DNA of 64,000 nucleotides from Clavelina lepadiformis (GCF_947623445.1 NC_135244.1:20212860-20276859); one strand, 5' to 3'. Counted from the stretch's first letter, positions 12,597 through 24,010 are shown. Numbers and translations are program-made. Notes: generated by a model not told the origin, from the letters alone.

Positions 12597-13361
12597 TTAT
12601 TCATTTTCGGGATCCTCGTGTATAACAGGAAGATAATTGATCTCCTCTGTAGAGCCGGGATCTTCGTGAAGAGCAGGAGGAAGTTGATCACCCTCTTCTT
12701 TACCCTCTGGGCCCTCGTGTATAACAGAAAGATAATTTATCTCCTCCGTACAATCGGGATCTTCGTGAAGAGCAGGAGGAATTTGATTACCCTCTTCTTC
12801 ACCCTCTGAATCCTCGTGTATAACAGGAAGATAATTGATCCCTTTCTTAGAGTCGGAATTTACGTAAAGAGCAAGAGGAAATTTATCACCCTCTTCTTCA
12901 CCCTCTGGACCCTCATGTATAACAGGAAGATAATTTATCTCCTCCGTAGAGTCGGGATCGTCGTGAAGAGCAGGAGGAATTTGATCACCCTCTTCTTCAC
13001 CCTCTGGATCCTCGTGTATAACAGGAAGACGATTTTGCTTTTGCTCAGTTTTCCGCCATTTCTTAACTGGAAGCTCAATATTCTCTAAATTTTCTTCAGA
13101 TTAAATTCTTGCCAATATATGCCCATACAATACGATGATAACACAACACATAAATATACTTTTTAAATTTAGATATAACGTAGGTTTTGATCTTAAAATA
13201 TAATTACCTGCTTCTTCTTCTTGGTCGAGTGGCCTCCAACATCGCCTGCATAACACGCAAGTTTTACTTTTCCAATAAAGGCAACATCTCCATATCAATA
13301 AACAACAGAGAACTGCTACGCTTCCGAACATCAAATAAGTTAGTATGTAAACAGCAACCAT
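12597..13361 (-). CDS. LAT-like transmembrane adaptor with tandem ITIM-like acidic repeats, 213 aa
   Basis: Exon 1 is 13361-13208 and exon 2 is 13084-12597 (TAA); the donor is CAG|GTAATT, the acceptor TTTAG, joined in phase 1 with no stop. Residues 2-26 form a membrane helix (VAVYILTYLMFGSVAVLCCL...), followed by Cys-rich RCCLYWKSKTCVLCRRCWRP, which could be palmitoylated as in LAT-type adaptors. After a basic linker (VKKWRKTEQKQNR), five units of 33 residues follow, the last cut short: [INY]LPVIHEDPEGEEEGDQIPPALHEDPDSTEE. Four units start INYLPV or INYLSV, which fits the ITIM consensus (I/V/L/S)xYxx(I/V/L); the first unit lacks Tyr. Acidic residues around the Tyr suit Src-type or Syk-type kinase sites. 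With so short an N-terminus the tail should be cytoplasmic. It is an adaptor by layout only; sequence homology to LAT is not claimed. A copy of the shared upstream block lies about 270 bp upstream. Confidence 0.7.
12600..13035 (-). repeat. Coding minisatellite, 99-bp unit, about 4.4 copies
   Basis: Inside exon 2 of the adaptor gene, the DNA repeats every 99 bp with marks such as CTTCCTGTTATACACGAGGA at the start of each unit. Length is a multiple of three, so changes in unit number keep the frame and change only the number of ITIM-like motifs. The inverted sister at 27845-28280 has the same units with more changes. Confidence 0.9.
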
Positions 13362-13629
13362 GGTAGCATATAATCGAACAGTTATCTCAAAACATTTTCT
13401 ACATCTTGATGAAATATGTAATTAGGGTAGATTAGACAATTATTTTCTGCTATACGAAATATATCAAGTAATTGTAATAATAATTTTCTGCTATATATAT
13501 CAAAAATACATCAAGATTACGTTATTATTAACTAGCAATCGTTTTCGGTCATTAACTTACGTTCAACTCGATTATCTTATTTAAAAAACTATATTTTCTA
13601 ATACCTTAAAGTTGTAAAATCAACGAATT

Positions 13630-13769
13630 CTGACAACTCAATACCAAAAGTAGAATTGATCTTGTGCGATTTGCTCATCGAAGTCCTGTCTGGTAAACGT
13701 TTTATGCTGCGGGTAGAGATAGCGCACAAAGCGCACTTAATGACGCCTACATTCCACACAAACACGGGG
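13630..13769 (-). promoter_or_regulatory. Shared upstream block, copy 2
   Basis: Read on minus: GTGTTTGTGTGGAATGTAGG, later CAGCATAAAACGTTTACCAG and TTCTACTTTTGGTATTGAG. It is the closest relative of the block at 26915, before the sister gene. The block begins about 270 bp upstream of the start codon at 13361. Confidence 0.65.
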
Positions 13770-14450
13770 AGGAGAATCACACCAACAATAAACCAACCTT
13801 CAAGTTTTTTTGGCATGATCAGTACATTAACAAAGTATTTCTTGTATATAAACACGCCCCAAACAGAATATATACTAACAAAAAATGCATCAAGATAAAT
13901 ACTGTATAATTGTTTGCATTAAAGAAAATAATTAATTAATTATTGTGTTGTGTAACATTGTTATTTTTTCTTATTAGCAGGAACATTTGGATTAAAGCAA
14001 AATAGCCAACACCTTCTCGTTATAAACACTTTTCGCATGACGCTTTCACAAACGTTAACTATCTCGAATATTTCGAATGTTTATTAATTTTCACTTTTTA
14101 CAAAGGTTATGCAGTAAAATTGGAATACTGTCATAGATGTTTGGATAATGACTTGAGAGCATATTGGAAAAAGTATTTCCGTAGAAGCGTCGCAAAGTCT
14201 AATGTGACATAAACATTTATTGTAAAAGGTCGAGATTAATTTGCAAGGAGATTTTCAATTTTTATTCTGATTTTTAATTTTTGATTTCTATATCAGTTAA
14301 TTAACAAATCAATAGCTATTACAATAATTAGGCTTTTTTTCATCACAAGGCTTTTACTGTCATAAAAAGAATCAGTGGTTTATGTTAAGACAGTGAATTA
14401 AACTATGCATAGATGGAATATCTTCACTCACTAAATAAAGAATAAAGTAG

Positions 14451-16700
14451 TTTAACTTTTTTACGGTTTCTCATCCAAACTCGCTTATTTGTAAATGAAA
14501 ATGGTTATATGTCATCCGCTTGTAACAGACGTTAACTAATATGTTGACACCTTAAGTTTCATTTTAATTAACAAACTTAGATACTATATATAGGTTGTAT
14601 TCAATCGTTATTTCTGAAATTTGTACATTGTCTTTTAAGGCTATTAAATGTTTTAAGAGCGTGATCATTTTCCATTAAGTTTTTAATACAAATCTATTTT
14701 AAGCGTGTCACAAGTTTTTAATGTTGTTTATTATAAATAAAAAAATTTGCCTACGAAATTTCGTGAAACTTAACCTGCTGTCCATTTATACTCCGTATTG
14801 AAGACAAAAACAGTAGCATAGCAGTACCAACGTGCTCTAACTTTGAGATATGCTTCGCAACATTATACGGTTCGCACCTGAGTAAAGTCACTATCACATA
14901 TACCTCCAGAAGTTGGTGAAAAACTATTCCTATATGATAAAACAAAACTATTATACATTCTTACTACTATTTATATACTATTTCTACAAAACCAGCCTAC
15001 AAATCACAAATATTTACATATCAATATATAGTGCAATTTGTAAATCGTTTAAAAGCTGATGTTGCCAAGTCATCAAAATTGTAACTAAAAACACAAATAA
15101 TCTCAGAAAAAGCTCATGTAGTCTATCTAATTACACTTTCATAATAAAATAGCCACCTAGCAAAAACTGATTATGCGAACAAAATCATCAGCACTGACTT
15201 CAGAAAAGACACAATCATCCTATATTGTCTTAGACTTAGAATAATGTTGTTTTATCGGTTACCTGAAGCATGTTCATAAAGGCGCAAATGCCATTTCTAA
15301 CTGTTATGCAACATTTGCCGTAAAATTATCACCAAATCCAAAACATAACATTATCATAAAACATTTAATAAACAAGAAATTACAAGGAAATTTAACACAA
15401 CATGTAATCACATGACACATTTAACTTTACATGTTTAACCAGAATAGCCTACCGGTAGTTATTTCAGTGGTAGCAAATCCAAAATAGCTGGGTTTATTTG
15501 TCCGGAGGCAACCTCAGTTTGCGAGTTGAACGTGCTTCGATATAGCAGAGGATGCCTCAAGACATGCACGTTTGGATAAATTTTCATATTCAGATTTCAA
15601 TCAGTCTCGTGTGTTTGTGATAGACCAAGCAATTGGAATTTCTATTTTCCTAAACTTCAAGTTACAGCATATTTTTGTTGGCGTTTATACTGCATGCTAT
15701 CTGGAAAGGTCAAGCATTCTTATTCTACAGTAGTTATAATATAGAGCTTGCAAGGAATCATCAATTAGCATTTATTTTTAACACTCAATTAATTATCCAA
15801 TGTTCTACATTTTCCAGTACAAAAAGTGATTTTTCACAAGGCAACATGTCGAAAATTGAACATACTGAAGTATTTGGATTATTTTGTAATAACCTTGAAG
15901 GTTGTAACATAATTAGATTGTTTTAATGAATTCAGGGCAATAGAGGAAAAGTAATTCCAATAAATATTTTTATTGGGAAATTTGTATGGTTCGCTGAACG
16001 AACTTATGTTGCGCAACAGTGCTTAAACTTTCGAAAATAAGCCCTAGTTGTATATATTTTTTTAAAGTTAATTCGGTATTTGCGTAGTCGGAAAAATGTA
16101 GATATATTTTTTATTATTACAAGGAATTTTTAAATTAATTATTTCTGTTAAACTGGGAGCTATTTTATAACATAAACAAATGCAAACATGATAAACCACA
16201 AAGACGCAATATAAACAACAAACAGTTTCTTACTCGTACTTGTAACGTAGACATGTATATATTAATGCATCAATATGCGTATAAAAAGAGTCAAATTATT
16301 TTTGATGTAAGAAAATAATTTCCAAGATACAGCAAAAATAAACTGAACGAACATTTTCTACAGTAAGTAAGTTGTAGAAATTTTATCCAACATGAGAAAA
16401 ACGCATGAAACCATAATGAAGGTTTTTAAACTTTTCATTTAAGACAGTTGTCCATTAAAATGTTTCTGAAACATCCTAATATTTTTTGGTTTCTAAAAAG
16501 TGACAAGTCAAAAAATTTATAAAAATTGCAGTGTTTAGTAATGCATTTCTTTTTCTATTTTGATTTAGAAATGTAACATCGCTTTAAATTATGTATAGTT
16601 CCATATTTCCTTCTTGCTTTCCAAAAATTGTAATCAACATATTTTTCACAGATACCAGCTAAAGTGAACCTTAATATTTATAAAGCAAAGAAATTTCTGG
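14451..16700. other. No confident gene; one doubtful open frame
   Basis: A 64-codon frame at 14751-14945 (minus) contains a possible small exon between TATAG and CAG|GTGCG, but I could not attach it to a signal exon. A sequence at about 15520-15560 on minus (GAAGCACGTTCAACTCGCAA) faintly resembles the core of the shared upstream block, which would fit a lost gene of the family. Downstream flank of the gene at 16766 begins near 15950, where homology with 18200 starts. Confidence 0.35.
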
Positions 16701-16765
16701 TAATATACAAGTAAAAGTAAACTTTAGTCGTAATTTATTCTTTCTCTATTTCCACAGAATGGTCA

Positions 16766-17181
16766 TTATCGGGGACGGAAGATGTAAGAGAATGCTACGC
16801 ATAAGATGAACATAACCCCGATCCAGATTATTCCCATAGTTATCTTCAAGAGAACATTTTTTTCATTTCCAATCTTTCCAGTTGTTGTTTTGCTGTCCCC
16901 TGTAACATACAGTAAAGCTGCTTCTAAATGCCACAGACTTGCGTATTTTGCAAAACTATATTAGGGAAAAGGTCTTTAACCTAATTTTATATACTTTTTG
17001 ACATTTTTGTGGAAATAAACTGTTCTTTTTTATATAAATAACAATATTTTAAAAAGCTTAAATACTGGTTACACCTAACCTTACATGCAGCAATGGTAAA
17101 ATCAGTTGTTGTCGTAACATCAGTTGTGCACCAGATCAAATAACTAATGCTTTTAATAAACAAAACTTCACAAAAATTCAT
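16766..17181 (-). CDS. Small single-pass membrane protein, 76 aa, type B
   Basis: Exon 1 is 17181-17085 (donor CAT|GTAAGG) and exon 2 is 16899-16766 (acceptor GTTACAG, stop TAA), joined in phase 1. The signal peptide begins MNFCEVLFIKSISYLIWCTT and is followed by a Thr-rich stalk (DVTTTTDFTIAA, then WDSKTTTGKIGNEKN), a membrane helix (VLLKITMGIIWIGVMFILCV, about residues 50-70) and a minimal tail ending SYIFRPR. The signal exon is shared with the other small genes, while the stalk and helix have diverged. The mature ectodomain is only some 25-30 residues, so the protein has no room for a classical ligand domain. A shared upstream block lies about 130 bp upstream. Function unknown. Confidence 0.65.
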
Positions 17182-17309
17182 TTTGAAACAACAATTGCTG
17201 TAAATAAGAAACGTGTTGCTGCTGATCGGAAAACTTCACCTTTACCTTTACATTTATGCCCTCCTGTTCACAATTATCCTATTAAATGTGGCAGCAAAAT
17301 GACTGAACC

Positions 17310-17465
17310 CTACAACTCAGCTTACAAGTAGAATGACACGCGAAATATACAGATGGTCAATTTATAGGTTTAGTCTTACGAGCGGCGTTTTATGCCTGGG
17401 GTAAGAATTGTGCCAAAAATGCAAGCAACAACGTGTACAGTTCGTACAAGCACAAATTGGAGTAA
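17310..17465 (-). promoter_or_regulatory. Shared upstream block, copy 3
   Basis: On minus it reads CTCCAATTTGTGCTTGTACG, then TTACCCCAGGCATAAAACGC and CGTAAGACTAAACCTATAAA. A 71-codon frame with a hydrophobic start runs across it, but the frame is not kept in other copies, so I treat it as non-coding. Confidence 0.7.
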
Positions 17466-17629
17466 ATTCTTGAAGATTGAAAACTTTGAACCCAGTGACT
17501 GTTGGGAATGTTTGTGTGATAAACACTAACAAAAGTAGGCTATACAGTATCTTTAACGGAGACGTATAAGCTTGCATAAATTAGTAAGCTACATATGCAA
17601 AAGCATCAATGACACAAATTACAATATTG

Positions 17630-17870
17630 GTGTGAAGTAGTGCTTCTCAATCTTTTTAATTCGCGGCTCACTGTTACAGAAAATACGCCTTTTGAGGCCC
17701 TTTATTCTGGATGACAACTTTTTACTGACAATATTTATAATAAGGTGATACGAATGAATCGAATCAAAACTAACCTTTTCAAAAAAGGTGCTCACAATAA
17801 CTTCTGGATTCACAGAAGCCAAACTTCCTATTCACTTTTTGCAGGTTGTAATATTTTTTCATTTTTTGCG
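17630..17870 (+). mobile_element. hAT-like DNA transposon remnant
   Basis: AGTGCTTCTCAATCTTTTTA followed by ATTCGCGGCTCAC looks like the terminal part of a hAT element (consensus-type CAGTGCTTCTCAACC...). A related fragment is present at the same place in the neighbouring unit (20180). The other end is not recognised. Confidence 0.5.
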
Positions 17871-18818
17871 GCCGGCCTGAAATATTTTCACCGACCTACA
17901 GTGGACGCAGCTGATCCGTAAGATACCAGCTGATCGCTGGTAGAACGACACTCGCCGAGGGATTCCGTGACAAAATTGTTTCTTTATACACAAACTTTAT
18001 TCTGAAATTGGGATTGCCATTTGCTTGTGAGCGTAATAGTTCCTTGTAAAGTAGTTAACTTTCTTTTGAAAAGCAATCTTTTAACATGGTTAATTGTGTT
18101 TCAAAAGGTTAATACCGCGAACCTTTTGAATTTATAAAAAAGTTGAAGCTGCAAGGTAGTTGTGCTATTGCTGTGAGGACAATGGCTATAGAGGGAAACT
18201 GGTGTGTCACTGGGAAATTGGCATGGTTGGCTAACCGATCTTATGTTTCACAACATCTGCACGGTTTAGAAAATAAACACCGGTTGTCATCTTAATTGTG
18301 TATTTGGGCAATTGGAAAAATATTGCTCTACTGATTCTTCTTTTTGTAGTGTTATAATGTATTTCTTAAATATTTCTATTAAAATTGAACTGTTCAATAA
18401 TCCGACCAAATGCAAAAGATGCATGATAAACAACAAATATATTACATGTAACGCAAACATGTATAGAAATGCATCAACACATACATAAAAAGACCAGTTA
18501 TTATTGATGTAAGAATAATAATTTCCACGATGAGGAAAAAACAAACTGGAAATAAACAAACATTTCAAAATCAAAACAAGTTGTATTGATAAATCTATAA
18601 GATCGCAGTATTTAGTATAACATTTTTTAACTATCTTGGGATACAAATTTAAAATGTTTTTATATACTGTATAGTTCTATTTTTCTTGTTGATTTTCCAA
18701 CGGTGTATTCAACTTGTTTTTAACAGACACCAGCTACAGTAAGCCTTTATCTTCAAAAAGAAAGCAATCCAAATTTATCGGCAGTATATACAAAAAAAGT
18801 AGAGTTCATTCCTACAAG

Positions 18819-19210
18819 TTAATTCGTTGTTTCTCTACGTCTGCAAAATGGCCTGCAGCGGGGGCAGAAAACGATAGAAAATATCAACGACACCACGACT
18901 GCAGCCACAACCCAGACTACAATAGCAAACATCTTCCGGTTAAAGGTTGTTTCATTTCCATTGTATGTGGTTGTTTCGTCGTAACCTGTAATATATAGTT
19001 TAAAGCTGCTTCTAAATGTTTCTTACTTTCGTACTTGACAAAAGTTTGTTTCGTGAAAGGTCAAAAGGGATTCTCTACGTTTGATAATGTCTTAAGAGTT
19101 AAACCTTACCTGCAGCAGTTACTGTAGCATCAGTTGTTGCTGTAACATCAATTGTGCACCAGATCAAATAACTTATGCTTTTAATGAGCAGAACTTTACA
19201 AAAATCCATT
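18819..19210 (-). pseudogene. Type B small membrane protein, probably start-broken
   Basis: Exon 1 (19210-19110, donor CAG|GTAAGG) and exon 2 (18985-18819) match the gene at 16766-17181. Exon 1 encodes the usual signal peptide in one frame (VLLIKSISYLIWCTIDVTAT), but next to the start codon the copy has six T where the sister has five, so the homologous ATG runs straight into a stop. Exon 2 is open: stalk GYDETTTYNGNETTFN with two N-glycosylation sequons (NET), helix MFAIVVWVVAAVVVSLIFSI, then Cys/Arg-rich tail FCPRCRPFCRRRETTN. It is either a young pseudogene, uses another start, or the extra T is a sequencing error in a homopolymer. Confidence 0.6.
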
Positions 19211-19738
19211 TTGAAACAACAATTGCTGTAGATAAGAAACGATATATTTACTACAAAGCACTATTGTAACTAATTCATGGTGTTAGGCTAATCCAAGTCA
19301 CAGTGAAAGTGTAAGTGGTAAATTTTCACAGAACTTTTACTAGTAGTTCCTTTCAAATTAAGCGGGTTGACGTGAGAGCATATTACTACAATAGAAGCAA
19401 TTGCAGCTCCACATGCTTTATCGGTATGACAATTTGTCATACTGTGTAAATTCGACAACAAGTTTTTGTTGCCTGGCGGCACGATTATCGTCCATGGTAC
19501 CATGAAAACATGCAAAGTATTTATGGCAAACCGGTAATGTACAAAAAATTCAATCCTATATTTCCATTAAATCTTCACACATTCAGTTGCAATGCAAGTT
19601 TTCCTTATCACAAATTTATTACTTTTGTCAACGCTTCAAATTGAGAAAGTTTAACTGTAGCTTGCTGTCTGGATTGTTCCAGTATATAAAACCGTTTTCA
19701 GTTTGAACTAAATTAACATGATTTTTCCAAACAAACTA

Positions 19739-19764
19739 TCTTTCTTTCTTTCTTTCTTTCTTTT
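19739..19764 (+). repeat. (CTTT)n microsatellite
   Basis: About six units of TTTC in a row; it lies between the gene at 19210 (-) and its upstream block. Confidence 0.95.
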
Positions 19765-19846
19765 TATTTATCAGTCTTAGAAATCATTTATGCTGCCCAC
19801 CTGTTCACAATCAGCTTACAATACGTTACAGCAAAATAACTAAACC

Positions 19847-20005
19847 TTGCAGCTCCGATCAATAGTAGAATGACATGTGAAAACTGAAAGCGGGCCAATA
19901 TATAGGTTTAATCCTGCGAGCGGCATTTTATGCCTGGGGTAGGAATTGTGCCAAAAATGCAAGCAACAACGTGTACGGTTCGCACAAGGACAAATTGGAG
20001 TAAAT
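19847..20005 (-). promoter_or_regulatory. Shared upstream block, copy 4
   Basis: On minus: CTACCCCAGGCATAAAATGC then CGCAGGATTAAACCTATATA. It is highly similar to copy 3 and lies about 640 bp upstream of exon 1 at 19210. Confidence 0.7.
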
Positions 20006-20179
20006 TCTTGAAGATTGCAAACTTTGAACCCAGTAACAGTTGGGAATGTTTGTGTGATGAACGACAACAAAAGTAGGCTATACAGTATCTTTAACGGAGA
20101 CGTATAAACTTGCATTAATTAGTAAGCTGCATACTGTATACAAAAAAACACTAATGGCACAAATTGCAATGTTGGTGTG

Positions 20180-20365
20180 AAGTAGTGCTTCTTTACCTTT
20201 TTTAACTTTCGATTCAATGTTTGAAAATACAGTTTTTGAGACCCCTTAATTTTGATTAGAAATTTTTACTGACAATATCTATAGTAAAATAATACGAATG
20301 AAACGAATCAAAACCAATTGTTTTGAAAATATGTGTTTACAATGACTTCTAGATTGTTGTTTTAG
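20180..20365 (+). mobile_element. hAT-like remnant, paralogous to the one at 17630
   Basis: GAAGTAGTGCTTCTTTACCT onward aligns with 17630 over about 180 bp, including AATTTTTACTGACAATATCT. It sits at the same place relative to the upstream block as at 17630, so the transposon was present before the unit duplicated. Confidence 0.5.
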
Positions 20366-21560
20366 ACTGTTTTTTCAAGTTGACCTTTTTCCGTTCCAGA
20401 AGTTGATTTCTAAAATATGACAAGCGCACCCAACTTTGTGGAGACGCAAATTTCCCCATAAAACATTTTCACTGAGAATCGAAACGGTCGTGTTTCTTCT
20501 ATGTAATCCTACGTGTTTTGATCCAAACTAAATCAAACGTTGTCAAAATGTAGATATCAATATTATATCCAAATGGGTATAACACTAAAGTTCCTCAAGT
20601 CGGGACGATGTGTCCCATCTTAAAAGCGTCGTTACACTGCCATTAAACCGTTTGTGAATGAAAAACCATTACGTCAGCCAATTTTAAATGTATGGCGAAT
20701 TAACCTGTGTCTTTTGAGTGTTAGCAACTTAAAACAAAAAGGAAATCCACTGCAATTACAAACTAACACCTCTAGCCATAGAGCAGCAAATTTCTGGTAT
20801 AACTTCGTGAAATTTTCTTTCGATTAAAATAACTCCAAACACAAAGTAAACTAGTCTTTAGCTAATATGTCAAAAGAAAATGGGCATAATGGACTTAAAA
20901 CCAGTCAATTTAGTGAGGATGGAAAAATTATATAGCCATCTCATTTTGGGCAATGTCTCAATATGGATGACTTTCCCCTATATGTTTGCTCAACGCCTAA
21001 TGTACTTTTCCTTTTTACGTGTTAAAGATCATTCTTACGGTTTTGCATAGTATCCGTTTTAAACGCTAATGTACACCAGTTCAATGAAATGTAGTAAAAA
21101 AGTAAATGTGAATATTTTTCAAGCAATTATCAACAAATAATCTAACTTTTTATTAATTAAGCTAACCGAACAAACTTTACTCAGCATACAACAAACAGGA
21201 AGCACATAATAGTAATAAAGTTGTTTTAAAGTTTTTATTAAAAGACCGACGAATGCAATGTTCTTGTATAACTTTCTCATTTTCTTCTTTTTTAACATGT
21301 CATAAATCAAACAATTTAACATTGTATAGTATTTAATAAAGAATTATTCTTTTTCCACATTGCTCTCGGAAGATTTCACCTTAAGGTTAGAATTTCTATA
21401 TTTTCTTGTTTCTTGTGGATTTTCTGAAAAAAAAGTAACCATCATATTTAAAAGAGATGCATGTTAAAATAAGCCTTGGTCGTGATAAAGAAACGCGTGC
21501 GAGTTTCCAGAAAAAAGTATAATTAGGCTTTAGCGGTAAAAATTAATCACCTTCTCTTCT
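20366..21560. other. No gene seen
   Basis: AT-rich sequence downstream of the gene at 22022 (-). A 67-codon frame at 21119-21322 has no supporting feature. Confidence 0.4.
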
Positions 21561-22022
21561 TTAACTACATTTCCAGATTCCGGGGCAGAAAACGCAAGTT
21601 AAAATCACCAGAATTATTACCACAATCACAGCAAAGGTGGTTGCACGAACTTCCGAAAACAGAGAAAGTTCTGGCTTACTTTCTAAATGACTTGACGTTG
21701 TTTCTTTATCATCTGTATGATACGACGATAAAAATTCACAACTCAAACAACAATACAACACAATTCAAAAATTCAAGAAATATGTGTATTTTGCTTAAAA
21801 AGTCAGTTACAGTATTGCATACAATCTTCAACAGTGTGTTAGAAATTGTTCAGTTTACATGCCAGCAACTATTTAAAAAAAAACTTGTAGAATGTTTGTG
21901 AATTCATGGTATTTGAATTTGAACCCACCTGCAATTGTTGTTGTAACGTAACTGCCGCACCATAAAAAACAGCATAGGCTTTTCATGAACAAAAATTTGC
22001 AAAAACGCCTTTTGAAACACAT
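21561..22022 (-). CDS. Small single-pass membrane protein, 81 aa, divergent member
   Basis: Exon 1 is 22022-21929 (donor CAG|GTGGGT) and exon 2 is 21712-21561 (acceptor CATACAG, stop TAA), joined in phase 1 and open. The N-terminus is MCFKRRFCKFLFMKSLCCFL, followed by WCGSYVTTTIA, the family signature at the cleavage region; the internal Met13 could be the real start, giving a more usual signal peptide. The ectodomain DDKETTSSHLESKPELSLFS is acidic and Ser/Thr-rich; the helix is TTFAVIVVIILVILTCVF, and the tail is just CPGIWKCS. The gene faces the plus-strand gene at 24011 across a 2-kb interval holding two oppositely oriented copies of the shared upstream block. Function unknown. Confidence 0.6.
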
Positions 22023-23074
22023 GTTAATGTGGAGAACTATTTCTGCTGCTTATTTAAAAAAAATACGTGCATAAAATTGAACCTGGTGAAGAGAAACTCA
22101 ATAAAAAGTATAAACATAAACGTATCATTTTAAGCCATTAAGTAAGCTTACCAACAATCAAGAAAGTCTTAATAGAAAACCCTGCTTAAAACTACTTCCA
22201 GTTTTCGGTATTCACAACGTCTTGTTCAAAGTGTATGAAGCCATTTCCTGCTCGATATGTTAACTTTAAGCTTATTACAAGATGACGAAGAAGAAGCAAG
22301 AAATCAATCTTGTCACTTACTGCTCCCACTGGTTACTTTGTTTTGCTGCTTGACATGGCAACACATAACCGGAAACAGTTCTAATCTAATAGAATAGAAA
22401 AGAATCTAATAGAAAGCATTTAACAACAACCGCTTGGAGCATCATCTTGCTGTACGGTTCGTCAATTGTACCACCAAAACACGCACAGAAGTATCAACCA
22501 ATTATCGTTAGTATTGCGATTACAAAATTACAATGAACATTGTCAAACAGAGTTGCAGAAGCTATTTTGCATCTGTCGTTCTTAACAAACGCACTGCTTC
22601 CACAGTAATTCAAATTTAACACTTTTTCTACCTTGCTCTCTCAAGTTGTATTTGACGACATTTTTACCTTGAACCAACTGTGTACGCTTAATCTAAACAA
22701 CCTTCTTTGTTAAAACTTCACTTTCATTTCACTTTCTGAACCACAGAAATAATGCAACATGTGTTTTTATATCATTTAATGACAGTCAAACCGATAAAGA
22801 AAGTACACTTGCACTAATAACTTTTGTTCATATTAACTTAGTCAATCGTATGGAACCGCTTTTACACATTATATGACCCTTCCCTACTAATTTTCACTTT
22901 TTATGTTTGTATTCCTGTCGGTTTTGTCATCTCAAATGTAATTAGAACCCACTGAATCCCTTGACTGTAGACTAGAGTTAAATTAACTTTTCTTTAAAAG
23001 GGTCACTCTTGTCTAAGGTTAGTTTAAAACAAGGTACATAAAACAAATGTTGCTTACAGTACAATCTTAAAATC

Positions 23075-23185
23075 AGATGGAATACCAAACGCTTTAACTC
23101 GACAATCTATAGCTTTAATTTTGCGAGTGGCGCACCACCAGTGGTAGGTAAGGTGCCAAGGGATAAACACTGTTTTATTGTAATT
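23075..23185 (-). promoter_or_regulatory. Shared upstream block, copy 5 (diverged)
   Basis: On minus: CCCTTGGCACCTTACCTACC, then GCGCCACTCGCAAAATTAAA. It corresponds to TTTGGCAC..CTTACCCC..CGCC.CTCGCAAGATTAAACC of other copies and points toward the gene at 22022. Confidence 0.55.
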
Positions 23186-23214
23186 TTTAAGCTCCCAGTT
23201 AAGTTGTCGAGCGC

Positions 23215-23385
23215 TGGATTCCACTTCGCATGTGTGTTTGTGTGAACTGCACGCATTATTAGACTCATCTTTTGCATCGTTTCCCGGGCTAGGCACACTC
23301 TTCCTCGCAGCATCAAACCTTAATAGACGAGTTGCGTCAAGTGCTGAGTGTAATTTATTTTTGAGACTGAGCTTTAAAAAGGGGT
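23215..23385 (+). promoter_or_regulatory. Shared upstream block, copy 6
   Basis: GTGTTTGTGTGAACTGCACG, then CTCGCAGCATCAAACCTTAA and TTTTTGAGACTGAGCTTTAA. The last part is nearly identical to copies 17 and 18 (50040, 59940). It is oriented toward the gene at 24011 and stands about 30 bp from copy 5 on the opposite strand. Confidence 0.6.
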
Positions 23386-24010
23386 AATTTTGTTGTACTA
23401 TTTTATATGCTAGATTTCAGACAGATCAAAGGTGTCAATGTGTTTTGTTCACGATGTTGAGACAAGTTACATTGTTATTGACATTAAGTCGACCTGTCGT
23501 AAATGCTGTAAACATGTTTGATAAATGTTTGTCTGATAATTATTAGAACAACATCAGTATGCACTGTATGTATCGAGTCTTCTAGTTTTTAAGGACTTTC
23601 AATTTCTGTCATATAGGAGCTATTTCGTATAGATACGCAACTGAAAAGTATACCTAAGTAAAGAAAACAAAGACGGTTAATTGCGTTTTTAAAGGCTCTA
23701 TTAATGAAAAGAACTATTTCGCAATTAGTGCCTTATCACGTACCATTCTTTAAACAGCGGGATCACACGCAATATTTCTTTCAATTTTAAACAAGGTGAT
23801 GACAACTTTGTTTTTATTAGTAAAGAAGTTCTCTGCGAGTTGGACAAAGTGAGTTTATTGTAAACGGTTTTTCTGCAAAAGGCTATATAGACTTCATGTA
23901 TAAACGTCATAATTATCCTAAATTTATGCATGTCTTTTAAACGGTATTTTCTTTATCTGTTCATGAATAGGGCGGTAACATATCTGTATGCTTAAAATTG
24001 TTATTTCAAA

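Larger units (their letters stand above)
10700..14450 (-). repeat. Left arm of a large inverted duplication
   Basis: This segment is homologous, in opposite orientation, to about 26180-30000. Matching landmarks include the gene 3' flank, the 99-bp coding repeats, the first coding exon, the shared upstream block (13630-13769 against 26915-27070) and distal sequence near 14330 against 26280. The 3' flank (11430-12420 against 28480-29262) is much better conserved than the first exon and promoter side, so the arms are either old with later exchange over part of their length, or evolving at different rates. Confidence 0.75.

Noticed and set aside
12618-13088. Plus-strand frames with YNRKII repeats (and minus frame 27733-28263)
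   Set aside because: They are antisense shadows of the 99-bp coding repeats, which give a spliced acidic protein on the other strand.
17362-17577. 71-codon Cys-rich frame with hydrophobic start across upstream block 3 (also 19840-20115, 38844-39131)
   Set aside because: Other copies of the block interrupt this frame or prefer another one (for example …PGIKRRLQD and …APGVFRRLHD followed by stops). The DNA is conserved, the frame is not.
23054-23316. Two overlapping minus frames of 69-80 codons
   Set aside because: They run through two oppositely oriented copies of the shared upstream block and have no family resemblance.
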